Source: Volvariella volvacea V23 | Lineage: Eukaryota; Basidiomycota; Agaricomycetes; Agaricales; Pluteaceae | Direction of reading: 5' to 3' | Assembly (NCBI GenBank): GCA_000349905.1 | Contig: KB722762.1 | Location: forward strand, 258,225 to 322,224 | Length of the DNA: 64,000 nt | Shown: positions 1 to 10,761 of the stretch, in pieces | How positions within the stretch are numbered: the stretch's first letter is position 1 | How the letters are laid out: each line of letters starts with the position of its first letter | Notes under the pieces: model-generated | Databases searched by the model: none | Told to the model about the DNA's origin: nothing | What the model saw: only the letters and a program-made list of their open reading frames with translations | Translations under genes and position numbers: made by a program

Positions 1-270
1 TCCAGTAAAGCCTTTGCTCTCGTGGACGCGGGATTTCTCGGTCACATGACAATCATGTCCAATAACGTTAAGCGCGTTTTTGGCGAAGCGGGGCAACCGT
101 TTGCAAGGCGGAGATGTCAACTCTTCCCTGCCTGCGCCCTTTCATTTTGATCCCCAATCCCTCCTGTTGCGCCTTGTCTTCTTGTTCTTCTCCCCTCGAC
201 ACGTCAACGCGTCTAATATCGTTGTTCATTTAATCCATTTGATATCCCAAGTCTTGTGATTTCATCAAGG
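1..270. other. Upstream region of the SprT-like protease gene
   Basis: No coding sequence was recognised. A pyrimidine-rich stretch lies at about 120-200, roughly 70-150 bases before the chosen ATG at 271, which is a common look for a basidiomycete core promoter. No clear TATA box was seen. Whether the left end also holds the end of another gene cannot be told from this window. Confidence 0.4.
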
Positions 271-2847
271 ATGCCAGTGACGCCTCCGCCGAATTCTCGC
301 TTGCCAGGGTTGAGGTTCGGGGGTATTTCGGGCAAGGGAGACGGTGTGCGTGGGCGCAATCTGGGTAGCCCAGATGCGGAGCGTGCTTTTGCAAGCGCAG
401 AGAGGAGGGGCACAGGTCTGGTGAATGTCAAGGCTAATCTGAATGCCAGGCGCGCACCGGTCAAGGCTCATCAGAGCTGGGAGACGGAGGTTATACCTGA
501 CAGTGAGGAGGAACGCGTACAGTGAGTGTGGCATGCCTGTGTCAATTGTGGACTTGTGGGCGCTAGCTGACGCCCATTTTGGTTGTGTTGCTTTGATAGG
601 GTGGGACTGGCTGCGCAGGGACCAACTTCGACTGCGAGCGAAGCACTTTGGTCGGACGACGATCTGTTGTAAGTCGTGCTGTACCTGTTTCGTGCATTAC
701 AGTGTTAGTTATACCTGCGCCTTGCTAGTGGAAGCAGGGAACTGCAAGCAGCTGCAAAGGCGACTGCCCAGATACCCGTACTGGATGATCCCTTTGTAGA
801 TATGCCAGGAGCTTGGCCAGTCGCACCAACACCAGCGAAGAAAAAGTTAATGCCACCAATGTAAGCCCAGCTAATCCTTGGTTCTGACGGGCAGCTAACA
901 TGTATCCCAGTAACGACTGGACCCCACGGTCTTCACCTCAGATAACCAAGACACGGAAGTTCAGTGGACATCGTAGGCTTCATTCCCCCGAGACGAGCTC
1001 AGACTCAGAGTGTGAGGTGGCTCTGATTGCAAGGGAAATCGTTGAACTGGATAGCGATGGTTCACCGGTCCAGGCCGTGCCAAGGGCTAGGCCCACGCCC
1101 TCTGTGAAGTCAACAAGAAGAGGACGGCCTCCTTGTTGTTCAAAGATCTCTTCGCCAGGCCTGAAGATATCGGAAAAGCCTATACCATTATTCGAGGACG
1201 ATGATGACGATGACGACGACGAGGAAAACCATCAGCCAAAGTCTCCGTTACCGGAGCCTGAAGATGACGATTTCAGTGATGATAGTGCCATATTGATTCT
1301 GTAAGCTTTGATCACATCTTACTTTGCTTCTGGTCAAATTGTTCGCAGGGATGAACCTAGGATCGCCCGCCCACCACTGCGAATTCCAATCTCCAATGCC
1401 CCACCAACCACAACTCCTCCCCAACGACGACCCAAAGCCACAGGAGCTAGCTTAAAAGTCAAGGGGGATAATACCTCTCCAGTACTCCAAACCCCAGTGG
1501 ACGTCGATTTCCCCTCCGTCATAGGCAAGTCGAATAGTTTACCCACCCCCGTCACACCCACCACCAAAAAAGCTTCACCGACAAAGCAGCAACCCCCGCG
1601 CACGGGGAAGAAAGCTCAGGCGGCTGCTGAAAGAGCTAGAAGAGAAGCATATGCTCAGCAGTTGTTTGACGAGCTGAATAAGACCGTATTTGGGAATGAG
1701 CTGCCGAGCGATACAAAGTTGATGTGGAATAAGAGGTTGTTGACTACAGCTGGGAGGGCCAAGTGGAATAGGTTTGTGTCTGGGTGGGGTGTTGGTTGAG
1801 GTATGCTAATAATGAAGCGTTTTCTTTCAGGTCGAAGGAGGGTGTGGAGACGAGTTCGATTGAACTTGCGGAGAAGATTTTGGATTGTGATGGTAAGGCG
1901 GACTTCTCATTATGAGATATAGGGTAGAGTATTAATTCCTTCGACGACAGAACGTATCAGGAATACTCTTTCACATGAGATGTGTCATTTGGCGACTTGG
2001 ACAATTGATAATAACCCAAAGGAAGGTCATGGTCGGCTCTGGACAAAATGGTATGCTACTTCAGCCTAAGCACCGAGATTGGAGCGAGGTTTTCTGACTC
2101 GAGGCAGGACGAAGAAGGTTATGAAGAAACGCCCTGATATTGATATAACGGTTAGTTAGTCTTACCAAGGTACATGCACTAGTTGATTATATGCTTTTTG
2201 GCAGACCAAGCATGATTATGAGATTTCATACCCATTTGAGTGGGGTAAGTCTTGCACATCATCCAACTATATATGTGTAATAGCCTAACGAAATGGTCCC
2301 TAGAGTGCGAAAACTGTAAAAAAATGTGGGTGGATTAGTTATGGCCCCCTGTGCCCCGCTAATACGTCCAACGTCTAGTTATGGTCGCTTTACAAAGTCT
2401 ATTCGGCCAGATGAGTGTGGTGAGTGTTACCGGTTCTTACTTCTGAATATGGTGGCTGGATTCACGTTTATTTTGTAGTATGTGGAGTGTGTAGGGAAGG
2501 CAGACTCCTGCCCCTCTTTGTCACGAGGCCAAGGGGGAAAAGCAAGACCCCCAAAGCCAGCAAAATGGCTGCAGATAGGCCAAGAGGTAAGAACCCGCTT
2601 TTAGCTACACTATCGCCCACGTTAACATATTCGTGTTTGCCTTGTATCAGATTCACCTATGCGTACACTCCAAATGGACCGTGGCCGAGCTCCTGATAGC
2701 GACGACCGAGAAATTATCGAGCTATTCTCTGACGAAGAGGAAGGTGATGGCGTTCGAACAGGACCGGATGATCTTGATCGCTACGACGACGCCGAGGTTG
2801 ACGCTTTGGTGAAAAGGATGAGTATAGTGACCATTGATTATGATTAG
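271..2847 (+). CDS. SprT-like metalloprotease with acidic disordered N-terminus (GCNA/ACRC-like)
   Basis: Predicted zinc metalloprotease of the SprT family, whose members cut proteins crosslinked to DNA. Thirteen exons can be joined: 271-521, 600-668, 729-860, 911-1300, 1349-1771, 1831-1892, 1951-2050, 2108-2150, 2205-2244, 2304-2325, 2379-2419, 2479-2586, 2651-2847. They total 1878 nt, or 625 aa. The catalytic motif HEMCH lies in exon 7 and is followed by a downstream histidine in GHGRLW. A zinc-ribbon pair follows: CENC in exon 10, then C-V-C-G-V-C across exons 11-12. The N-terminal half is disordered, with a run of nine Asp residues near 1198-1220. Hydrophobic-acidic patches resembling SUMO-interacting motifs (EIVELDSD, REIIELFSDEEE) sit in the N-terminal part and at the very C-terminus. 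This order matches GCNA better than SPRTN. The start is the first in-frame ATG after the pyrimidine tract. Confidence 0.88.
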
Positions 2848-3940
2848 CCCGAGTCCTGGTTGGCGATGGAAAAGTAGCAAGTTTCGGACTTAGGCTGAGA
2901 AGTGGTAATGTTCGGGTCAACGATCTCTTTGATGGTATTTCTTGGAATGTATGGTATAAGCTAATGTGATTATGAATAGTATCCACTCAGATTTTATGAA
3001 GTTGTTAGTTGCTTGCAGCGGTCGGGTTTTGCCGTACCTACATTGTTGGGGTGATTCAGTTCCCTTTCCAATTAGGATTAGAACCATCTTCTATATCCAG
3101 CGGCCCTGACGACGATCCGATCCGCGCAGCACAGGGATGACTAAACACTTGGAAACTTCGTGCACTACACCGAGCCTCGGGACGGAATGACTAGGGCTAT
3201 CACTACAGGCGAAGACATCAAATCGTTCTAACGATAGAGTAATTGCGTACATGGCCACGGACTGGAAGGGTGTTTGTGTCGCTCAATGAGTTGAGGACCA
3301 TAACCAACCTTGCAATCTGTGACTTTGATGGCTAGTTCTGTTCAAGTTTTTGTGTTGGCGTGGTCAAATCCCAGAACCTTGGTAATGCGGCGCTACGGCC
3401 TGGTGCGTTTGTGTTTATGGTTGCGACGACAGCTGGTCAGCCTCGTGAAAATCACCAAGCCATACTTGATCGCATACATTCGATTAGAAAACTCTGATCC
3501 GACGAGAAGGACTCAAGCCCACGGCTCAGAGACACAGCCAACTAGTTATGCATCAAGTCGCTTCACTGGTGGACATCTTCGCACGTCTGCGGTGCTTATC
3601 GCAGACAACTTCCTCGCAACGCTACACCCGGCGGGGCGGCTCTGAGTGTATGGACACGCAACAGGTTTAAGCAGCGCTTTTGTCGACTGTATGCGCCCGA
3701 GTATATGCGCCATAGCATCACATCGATTCAAGTCCAGACTACATCAGCACATCGTTTTCAATCCCTAGCCCTCGGACTACTAGATTAACTCGAGCATCCA
3801 TGATATTTGACCCTGGCTTCCTCTATAAGCTATGCTTTTTCGCGTCAAACATGTGGGTCGCGCGATATCCGAGTCGACGTACAATTTCTGCCGTCATGGA
3901 GAGAACGAACAGCGCATCGTAAAGGCACAATAGAAGACGT

Positions 3941-3972
3941 GTGACTCGAGACGTGACTCGAGACGTCGAAGT
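3941..3972. repeat. Short tandem direct repeat
   Basis: The 12-mer GTGACTCGAGAC occurs twice in a row, followed by GTCG. Each copy contains an XhoI-like palindrome (CTCGAG). It lies inside the gene-poor stretch and has no assigned role. Confidence 0.6.
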
Positions 3973-5054
3973 ATGCTCCGGGTCAGCAAGTCACCCGGGG
4001 ACACTGGGGACACCAGCTGTACTCAGGCCTGGCTGGTAAGATATCTTCCAGGGAGTGCTGCTGGCGACTATTTGGGCAGGTGCAGAAGTACAGCTGTCCC
4101 GAGCCAAGTTGCGAGTGCTCGGATGTGAAGCAGAGGATTTGTTGGCACAGCCCTTTAAGTGTGTCTACGCCGACCGTCCCAAACTCTCCTTCTATGTATC
4201 CTTATGAGCCACCGCCACACTCACAAGCTAGCAGACAATAGATACGTGGTCATGGCTTCTCGAAGGAGCTAGCAGGTGGGCATCTGACGATGTGGAATAT
4301 GTGAAAGCAAAGGAGAGAATGGGAAACGATGCAGCTGGAGATGGATCGACTCACAAATATCACAAAAATCCATTCTAAGATATCCAGGATCGGGTTAGGA
4401 GATGACTCTGCGGCTGGGCTTGGTTTGTGCTGTGGGCTCAGAAGGAATGCTAGGATGGTACCCTGCCAAAAGGGATTACCACTTGAGTGGGTCGGGTAGC
4501 AGAACTAAACCAATACATCAACGGCGACAACGGCCGAGATTATGCTGCCTGTAGTACAATACATAGAGCATTGTCAATCGAAGTAGTATTCAGGCTCAGG
4601 CTCTAAGAATGAAGCAACGCCCAAAAGCTGTTGATAAAGGTCGCCGCGCAGTGAACAGCTGAAAAACTTTAATGTGCTCACCATCGAGGTGATATGAAAC
4701 TCTGTTCATTTGATGCTCTTAATTAAGGTACCACACAGAACGAAGGAGATACCAGTATCTGTATCATAGCGATGCATTGTAACGAATCTACAACAGGACG
4801 AGTATACCCATGGTCGTATCCAACATGACTTGCAATAAACCTAAAACGCTGCAAAGGTGACAGAACAAAAGAGGGAACAACAAATAAATAATTTAAACCA
4901 ATAAGAACAGATCATACAACTTTTCCCGCTAGAACTTGCAAACAAATATGCAAGAAAAGAGAAAAGAGGTATTTGATATGGGGAACAAGATCCATATACG
5001 ATAAACAAGTCTCGGAGGAAATGGGAGAGGAGAAGAGGCGAGAAAAGAAAGGAG

Positions 5055-5101
5055 AAGGGGCAGAAGGGCAGAAGGGCAGAAGGGCAGAAGGGCAGAAAGG
5101 C
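5055..5101. repeat. Minisatellite-like tandem repeat, 8-bp unit
   Basis: The unit GGGCAGAA is repeated about five times in tandem, the last copy with small changes, inside a purine-rich tract (about 5020-5100). It lies about 430 bases past the stop codon of the minus-strand orphan gene, so it may fall in its 3' UTR or just beyond. Confidence 0.75.
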
Positions 5102-5530
5102 AAATAACGAGAATGCGCGCAAATCAACCAAGACCAAGGAGATATATCAAAAAGACAGGGTAAAAAGAACAACAGGAATAGACGAAGCTTAAAACCCAAA
5201 CGTAGTCATAATGATCATAATCAATGCTGAATGGAAAAAAAGAACTTTGCATATACGTATCTCTGAAAACCACAACTCCAGTCGCTTGCCAAGAGAAGAA
5301 CACCCTCGTGACAACGGATAGATGCATCGTGCACCCGGGTACGAATGCAGTATCCAACGTGGAGACCGTTGAGCTATGGACTGCGCACCCCGGCACACCA
5401 ATACGACTATCCTGATCCTATCACATACAACCAACCAATAAGCATTCCTCCTCCTCTACAGCAAGCTCCACATCCATACTTCCTCGGCGCAGCTTCACAC
5501 CTCCCCCACCAGTAATGCCCCGTAACGCGA

Positions 5531-8342
5531 TTATCTCCCAGCAAAGCCAGCACCCTCTCCGACTCTCCCAACCCTCCTTTTTTTCTTGGAACTCTGGGGT
5601 AGGCTGACCATGCCCGACAACGGCATGGGCAGCGGGTAAGGAACGAATGTGGACCCGCCCATCCCAGATCCAGTTCTGGCAGCACTACCACCGTGCTGCG
5701 AAACATTCCGAATCTTGCCAGCGCCGGCTCCTGTTTCATCAAGGGGGGAACGAGCACCATCAGGGTCGACAATAGTAGCTTCTGTCAAAGGCGACGACGT
5801 TGCTGTTGAGGGTTCACCAACGCTCCAAACGCCGGTGCTACCGGTACGAATGCCACTTCCTGTGGGACCATCGGCATCACCATTGCGATCGGTAGCTCTG
5901 GCGGTACTCGTGCTGGGTGGAATCTGGAACGCTCGACCTGCTTCCAAAGCAAAGCGCAGGTCGTCTTCCAGGCTAAGAGATCGGATATACGGATTCAAGG
6001 GGTCAGAGGTGATTGAATTGGTGACGGGGAGGGGAGGTGGAGTCACGGATTCTTGCGAAGATTGGGAAAGCGGCTGAAGTACGATGGGATCGCCATTGGC
6101 GTCTACTTGGGCTACAATGGATGACGAAACAAGGGTAAGCATATATGCACGTTTCAACAGCAAGTAGAGGAGAACTAGGGAAGAGAGACGGAGATAAGGA
6201 TAACTCACGTTCAACAGGATGAGAAGTAGGCGGTGAAGGAGGGGGTGGGGATGTTGGTACAGGTGTAGCTTGGCCTCGAATTCCCCATGCCTCACTAAGT
6301 GCGGTCAAGCGGTCGTATGCCGGCATATCAGGGAAAACCAATCCCACAGCGCCGGTCCCATAATTGTCAGGAGCATTGAGGGGAGCAAGAGAAGGTATAG
6401 CAGCTACAGATGGCGTGAGCACCAGTGGAACATTCGTGAAGCGCGGCGCGGCAGGCGTAGGGATTGGCGATTGTGGAGGCAAGGGTGATATCGATGAAGG
6501 GATGATATCCGGGTTTGATGGCAATGAAGTAATAGGAACAGTGGGGTTGGTAGGGGTAGGCGCGGACTGATCTCGAGATGAGGGATTGAGCGTTTCTTGA
6601 TCTTGTGATCCCTCTTCTACAGCTTCATTCCCAACCCGCACAGGGGTTACAACCTCTTGCCCATCAGGCCCAATGTGCCTGATAACCCTATAAGTGGAAC
6701 CCTCTCTCACTGGCATCGGTACTCTTGTAACAGCAGTGTTGCTGGAATCCTCGTCCACGGAGCCATCGTTGGCATTCACGCTAGCTGAATCTACAGATCC
6801 AGTCTCGGTCTCTGGTAGCTCTAGCAGTGGCTCTGGTTCGGCGTGGATGGTCGCATCAACCCAGCTACCTGCTGTTGGATGTAGACCAGACCAAGAACTA
6901 GATTGGTTCATGAGCGTCAGCGATGCTGATGTGAGTGAGTTGGATGAGCGTGTTGGAGGAAAGTTCTCGATTGAGGCCATGGAAGGTAATCTGGAGAGTA
7001 CACTACCACTGCTACCAGTACGACTTGCTGACGAACGAGATGCGAAGTTTTCTAATGACAAGGATAGGCTAGAGGGCGCGCTGCTACTGCTGTTCTCACG
7101 GCTTGCGGGTAACCAATTGCTCATGGATGGGGAACTCAACGCAGAGAGAGGAAAGGGTGAAGGAAAATGTGGAGAGACGGTGGGGGGATGAAGAATGGGA
7201 CTACCGACATTTGGAGGACTTGTAACTGTAGCTCCGGAAGGGGAGGTCGACTGGGACGAGGCAGGGGGCAGGGGTGCGGATGAAGGAAGGGACTGCGGGT
7301 TTGATTCAGAGACCGGGCTGGTGAGACCTACAGATAATGCAGCAATAACGTTGTCGAGACTTCTCCTCGCCAAAAGGGCCTCCCTAGATGCATCCTGTAC
7401 CCTGCTTATAACTGGGTCTGTAGGGCGGTGATGGGCTAGTCGGATGCGATGGTACTCATTCAAGAACGCAGCTGCGTGCCCGTTTGATCGAAGGAACCTA
7501 GTGAGGGGGTCTTCGTTACCAAGACTAGTACTGGAGGCACTAGGGATGGGATTTGTTGGTGTGGCGGGTCGGGTATCAGTGGTAGCATTGTCATCTCTCC
7601 GTGCTTCAGCGTTCCCAGCGGCCTCGCGAGCAGCAACTACCCTTCCATGCACAGTGTTTGGATCATTGGGATCGAATTCCCTGCTTCGGCGTGCAACAGA
7701 ACCGCCCAGTTCTGGTGAGACGAGCACCTCCACTTGGCGAACAGCCGGGCGGGATTGAACACTTGTGGGCGATAAGGCTTCATTCGCGTCGGCTCTTGGC
7801 ACACGTTCGTTTTCTGTGATTAGCGCCGGGCTAAGTGTTGTTGGTTCTGCTACGATAGGTGGGGGTAAGGCGTCTCTCACTACGACAACCAGAGGTGAGG
7901 GTGTCGGAGAGGACGATGCTGGGTGAAGTGAGTCGCGTTGCCGTGCGGATGGGTTAGGAGTGTTAGGTTGTGAGATTGTGGCGGAGGATGGATCGGAGGG
8001 AAGTATCGCGTTTCGTGACTCATGAACCGACAACCCGTTTGCATCTGCAGCCACCTGCGCCTGTGTTTGCCCCTCTAGAGCATGACCGGTCAATACTATG
8101 ACTCTATGTGCTGGACTCATGCCCCGACTGAGTTCCACGCTCGACAAGGATGAAGGCATTGATGAAGGCGACAGAAGTCGTTCAAACTGAGACGGGGGTA
8201 CGACCGCGGTTCCGGGGGAAGGAGAGATGCTGGCTGAAACTGTAGGTCCAACTACCATTTGCTGGAGACGGCGTAGATACAATGTCCTGGAATGCACACG
8301 GTAAGAATGGATAAGATACGGTCGCGTTGTAACGAGGCTCAC
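5531..8342 (-). CDS. Ser/Pro-rich, largely disordered hypothetical protein
   Basis: I do not recognise this protein. It has one long exon (8342 to about 6210), an intron with donor GTGAGT near 6210 and acceptor TAG near 6108, and a second exon ending at 5531. The joined frame gives roughly 900 aa. Ser, Pro and Thr runs dominate. Two segments look folded: one around the motif DPLTRFLRSNGHAAAFLNEY, and one near the exon junction starting PDMPAYDRLTALSEAWGIRG. The C-terminus is basic (KKKRRVGR), a possible nuclear localisation signal. The 5' end is uncertain. The ATG at 8342 is the longest choice, but an ATG at 8258 follows a splice-acceptor-like site, so an upstream exon may be missing. The length of the open frame across low-complexity sequence supports real coding. 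Confidence 0.6.
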
Positions 8343-10761
8343 GCACTAACTCGGGTGGAGGGGGTGTTTGCTGGTCAGGATGGGAGGAAAGGATGGTTGT
8401 GAGGATGGACGCGAGGACGACTTATGTATGGTTGAGTTGGAGGTACGACGAGGAGGGACGGTGGGGGTGGAGGTGGAAGTAAAGGCGAAGAGTTATATTG
8501 GTGGTGCACGGGGGCGGATTTGCGGGGCACGGAAGGAGATAACAAATATTTTATATAAATTATGGCTCATTTATTTTTGCATTATAAAGTTTTAGTTTAT
8601 TATTACTCACATCTAACCTTAATCTCGTCCAGTCTCTTCAAGGCTGTTGCAGCGACCGAATCCGAAATCCTTGCCGCACAGGCCCACGAATCAGGGCTAT
8701 GTTGGCCCACGAGAGACGCACGCTTTTCGACCTGTTCGTCGTCATCGAACACCACTAGGACTCGTCTGCATTGCCCTTTGCAGTTTCAGCGACGTCAAGA
8801 CCCCTTGCTCGTCGGGCGTCATTAAATTCCTCTACTTTCCGTTCCACTGCTAGAACCCAGGTAAAAAGCCCTCGCTTCTCCACTCACAGCAACGAACGTC
8901 CCCACCAGCAAACGGTCGGTTCTTTGAGCGGCATAGAAAATGTCCGTCATCCGTAGGCTTCAGGCCACCATCCAACACACCATTCAAAATTTCATCCACG
9001 CCTCGTTAATTTCGACAAGCGCCTCGACACAGTATACTGCACGGCCCATCTCAACATTGTTGAAAATTGCCTGCCTCCGCCTTCCGGTCCTTAGATAACA
9101 ATCAGCCCCGACCTGATCCCAAAAACAGCAAAGCGGTCGGTGATACTCGATCAAGGAACCCGGACAAGCCTATCCTGGTCACAATGCGAACCTAATTACA
9201 GCTCACAGAAACATATCGTCTAACACTTAACCCCCTACCCAGTCGGATCACCCTGAGAAAGGCAAAACGTCCCAACGTAACGGTAATAACGAATGTGACG
9301 GTAATAACGATCCACGAATGAATGAGAGTCGCATCACCGTCACCCGGTCGTGATCAGGCGACACTATGACAATGACATGACTGGGTCTATCAGCAACAAC
9401 AGACAGGAAGAAGCACTTGCATGTCAACTTCCGTGTCGGATTTGTCAACCTCTTGGGCTTGCAGAGTCGTCAAAGCACAAGGCACCCGCAAGTACGATGC
9501 AAGTGTTCCATTTTGATGGCGAATAACAGACTACGGCATTGACGACAATGATGCCCGGTCCTGAGCCAGCTGACAGTTTGGTCAGTGTAAGATTGTATAT
9601 ACGGCTTTTTTCTCTTTTCGGTCAACAAGCGGACAATAAATCATTGAAAAGTTCCCGAGTCGACTCGGAAACTCTGCCAAGTAATCCGAGTCGTTCCACC
9701 ACCGTTCGTCTTCTTCCACTACTTATCGGGCTGCCATTGGCAGAATGCTAGTGTTAATACGGTCGCGTAAGCGTTTACGGTGTGGCTACCTTCTTCGGCG
9801 AATCCCTTCCTTTGTCCTTTATTGGCGTCCCTACTACACCATCCCGTGCTGACAGAACAGCACGCCGGCGGTCATGCCGTACAATACATACCACCCTGAG
9901 GGCGCTCTGGATCTCATTACTACGAGAACCGCAGGTGGACATGTCCAAGGGAAAATCTTGTGGACATTTTCTTGCGCGCTCGGGTTGGCGTGGCTTCGAT
10001 CACACGTCCGCAGATCACCAACGTTATCCCGAGGCTACGAACATTGCCGGAGCTCCTGTTGTACGTATACCATGATACACCATGAACCTTGACTGTGCCG
10101 ATGCCTTGCTGAACAATGATAGCACGAATCTGATATCAGAACAACTGCGCGAATTGGGGTTGATATAGCAATACACTGTATCCACATGAGATCCTTCTTA
10201 TTTCTATATCTGCGCGTCCGCGAGTATGCCGGTAATTGTGCATCATAAAATCGCAAATAGAGAGGGAATAATTAAGTCGTTATTTGGAGAGTTGGGAAAA
10301 GTTATGCAACCTAACCGCCCGAGTCATCGTGACAGGACCCTGCCAGATAAGTGCCAGCGGAAAAATGTGAGTGGGGGTTGTTGATCGTTAAGAGCGCTAG
10401 CGTGACCCATTAAACCGTTAACGTAATGCTAAGACTGCCAGTGCCAACGCCAATTTGCCCATGCGCGTAGAAAACGCCAGGCCAGCGTACCAGCAGAAGG
10501 TGTGAAGAGAGATTGCCATAATAGGAAAGCTGTTGTCGTCATTGTCATTGTGACGTCGAATCTTGGAATGCCCCACATGCTACCCAGTGAGAGCTGGCAG
10601 TGAGGTAGCTACCGATCGATAATTGCATCTCGAACGCAGTACAGACGCAGTACGAGCAGCATTACACATCAGCATTTTTTTTAGTTGAGAAAAGACCAGA
10701 AAACCCCGAGCTCTGCGAGCGGGGAGCCATGGCGACCGGGTGGAATGGAGATTGGAATCCG
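8343..10761. other. Gene-poor intergenic stretch
   Basis: About 2.4 kb with no supportable gene. The left 250 bases, read on the minus strand, are C-rich and may be the 5' UTR or an unrecognised first exon of the orphan gene. A direct repeat of about 14 bases (ACGGTAATAACGA with flanks) occurs twice near 9278-9311. A perfect 14-bp palindrome (CCGAGTCGACTCGG) lies at 9655-9668. Short open frames near 9539-10092 have no family features. Confidence 0.45.

Larger units (their letters stand above)
2848..5530. other. Gene-poor intergenic stretch
   Basis: About 2.7 kb without a coding region I can support. The longest open frame (3310-3645, +, 111 codons) has no recognisable motif. The right end, up to 5530, is probably the 3' UTR of the minus-strand gene ending at 5531. 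It contains short direct repeats near 3945-3970 and a small tandem repeat near 5055-5100. No tRNA or transposase signature was seen. Confidence 0.5.

Noticed and set aside
3310..3645. 111-codon frame in the first gene-poor stretch
   Set aside because: No recognisable motif, no upstream promoter-like tract and no splice partner.
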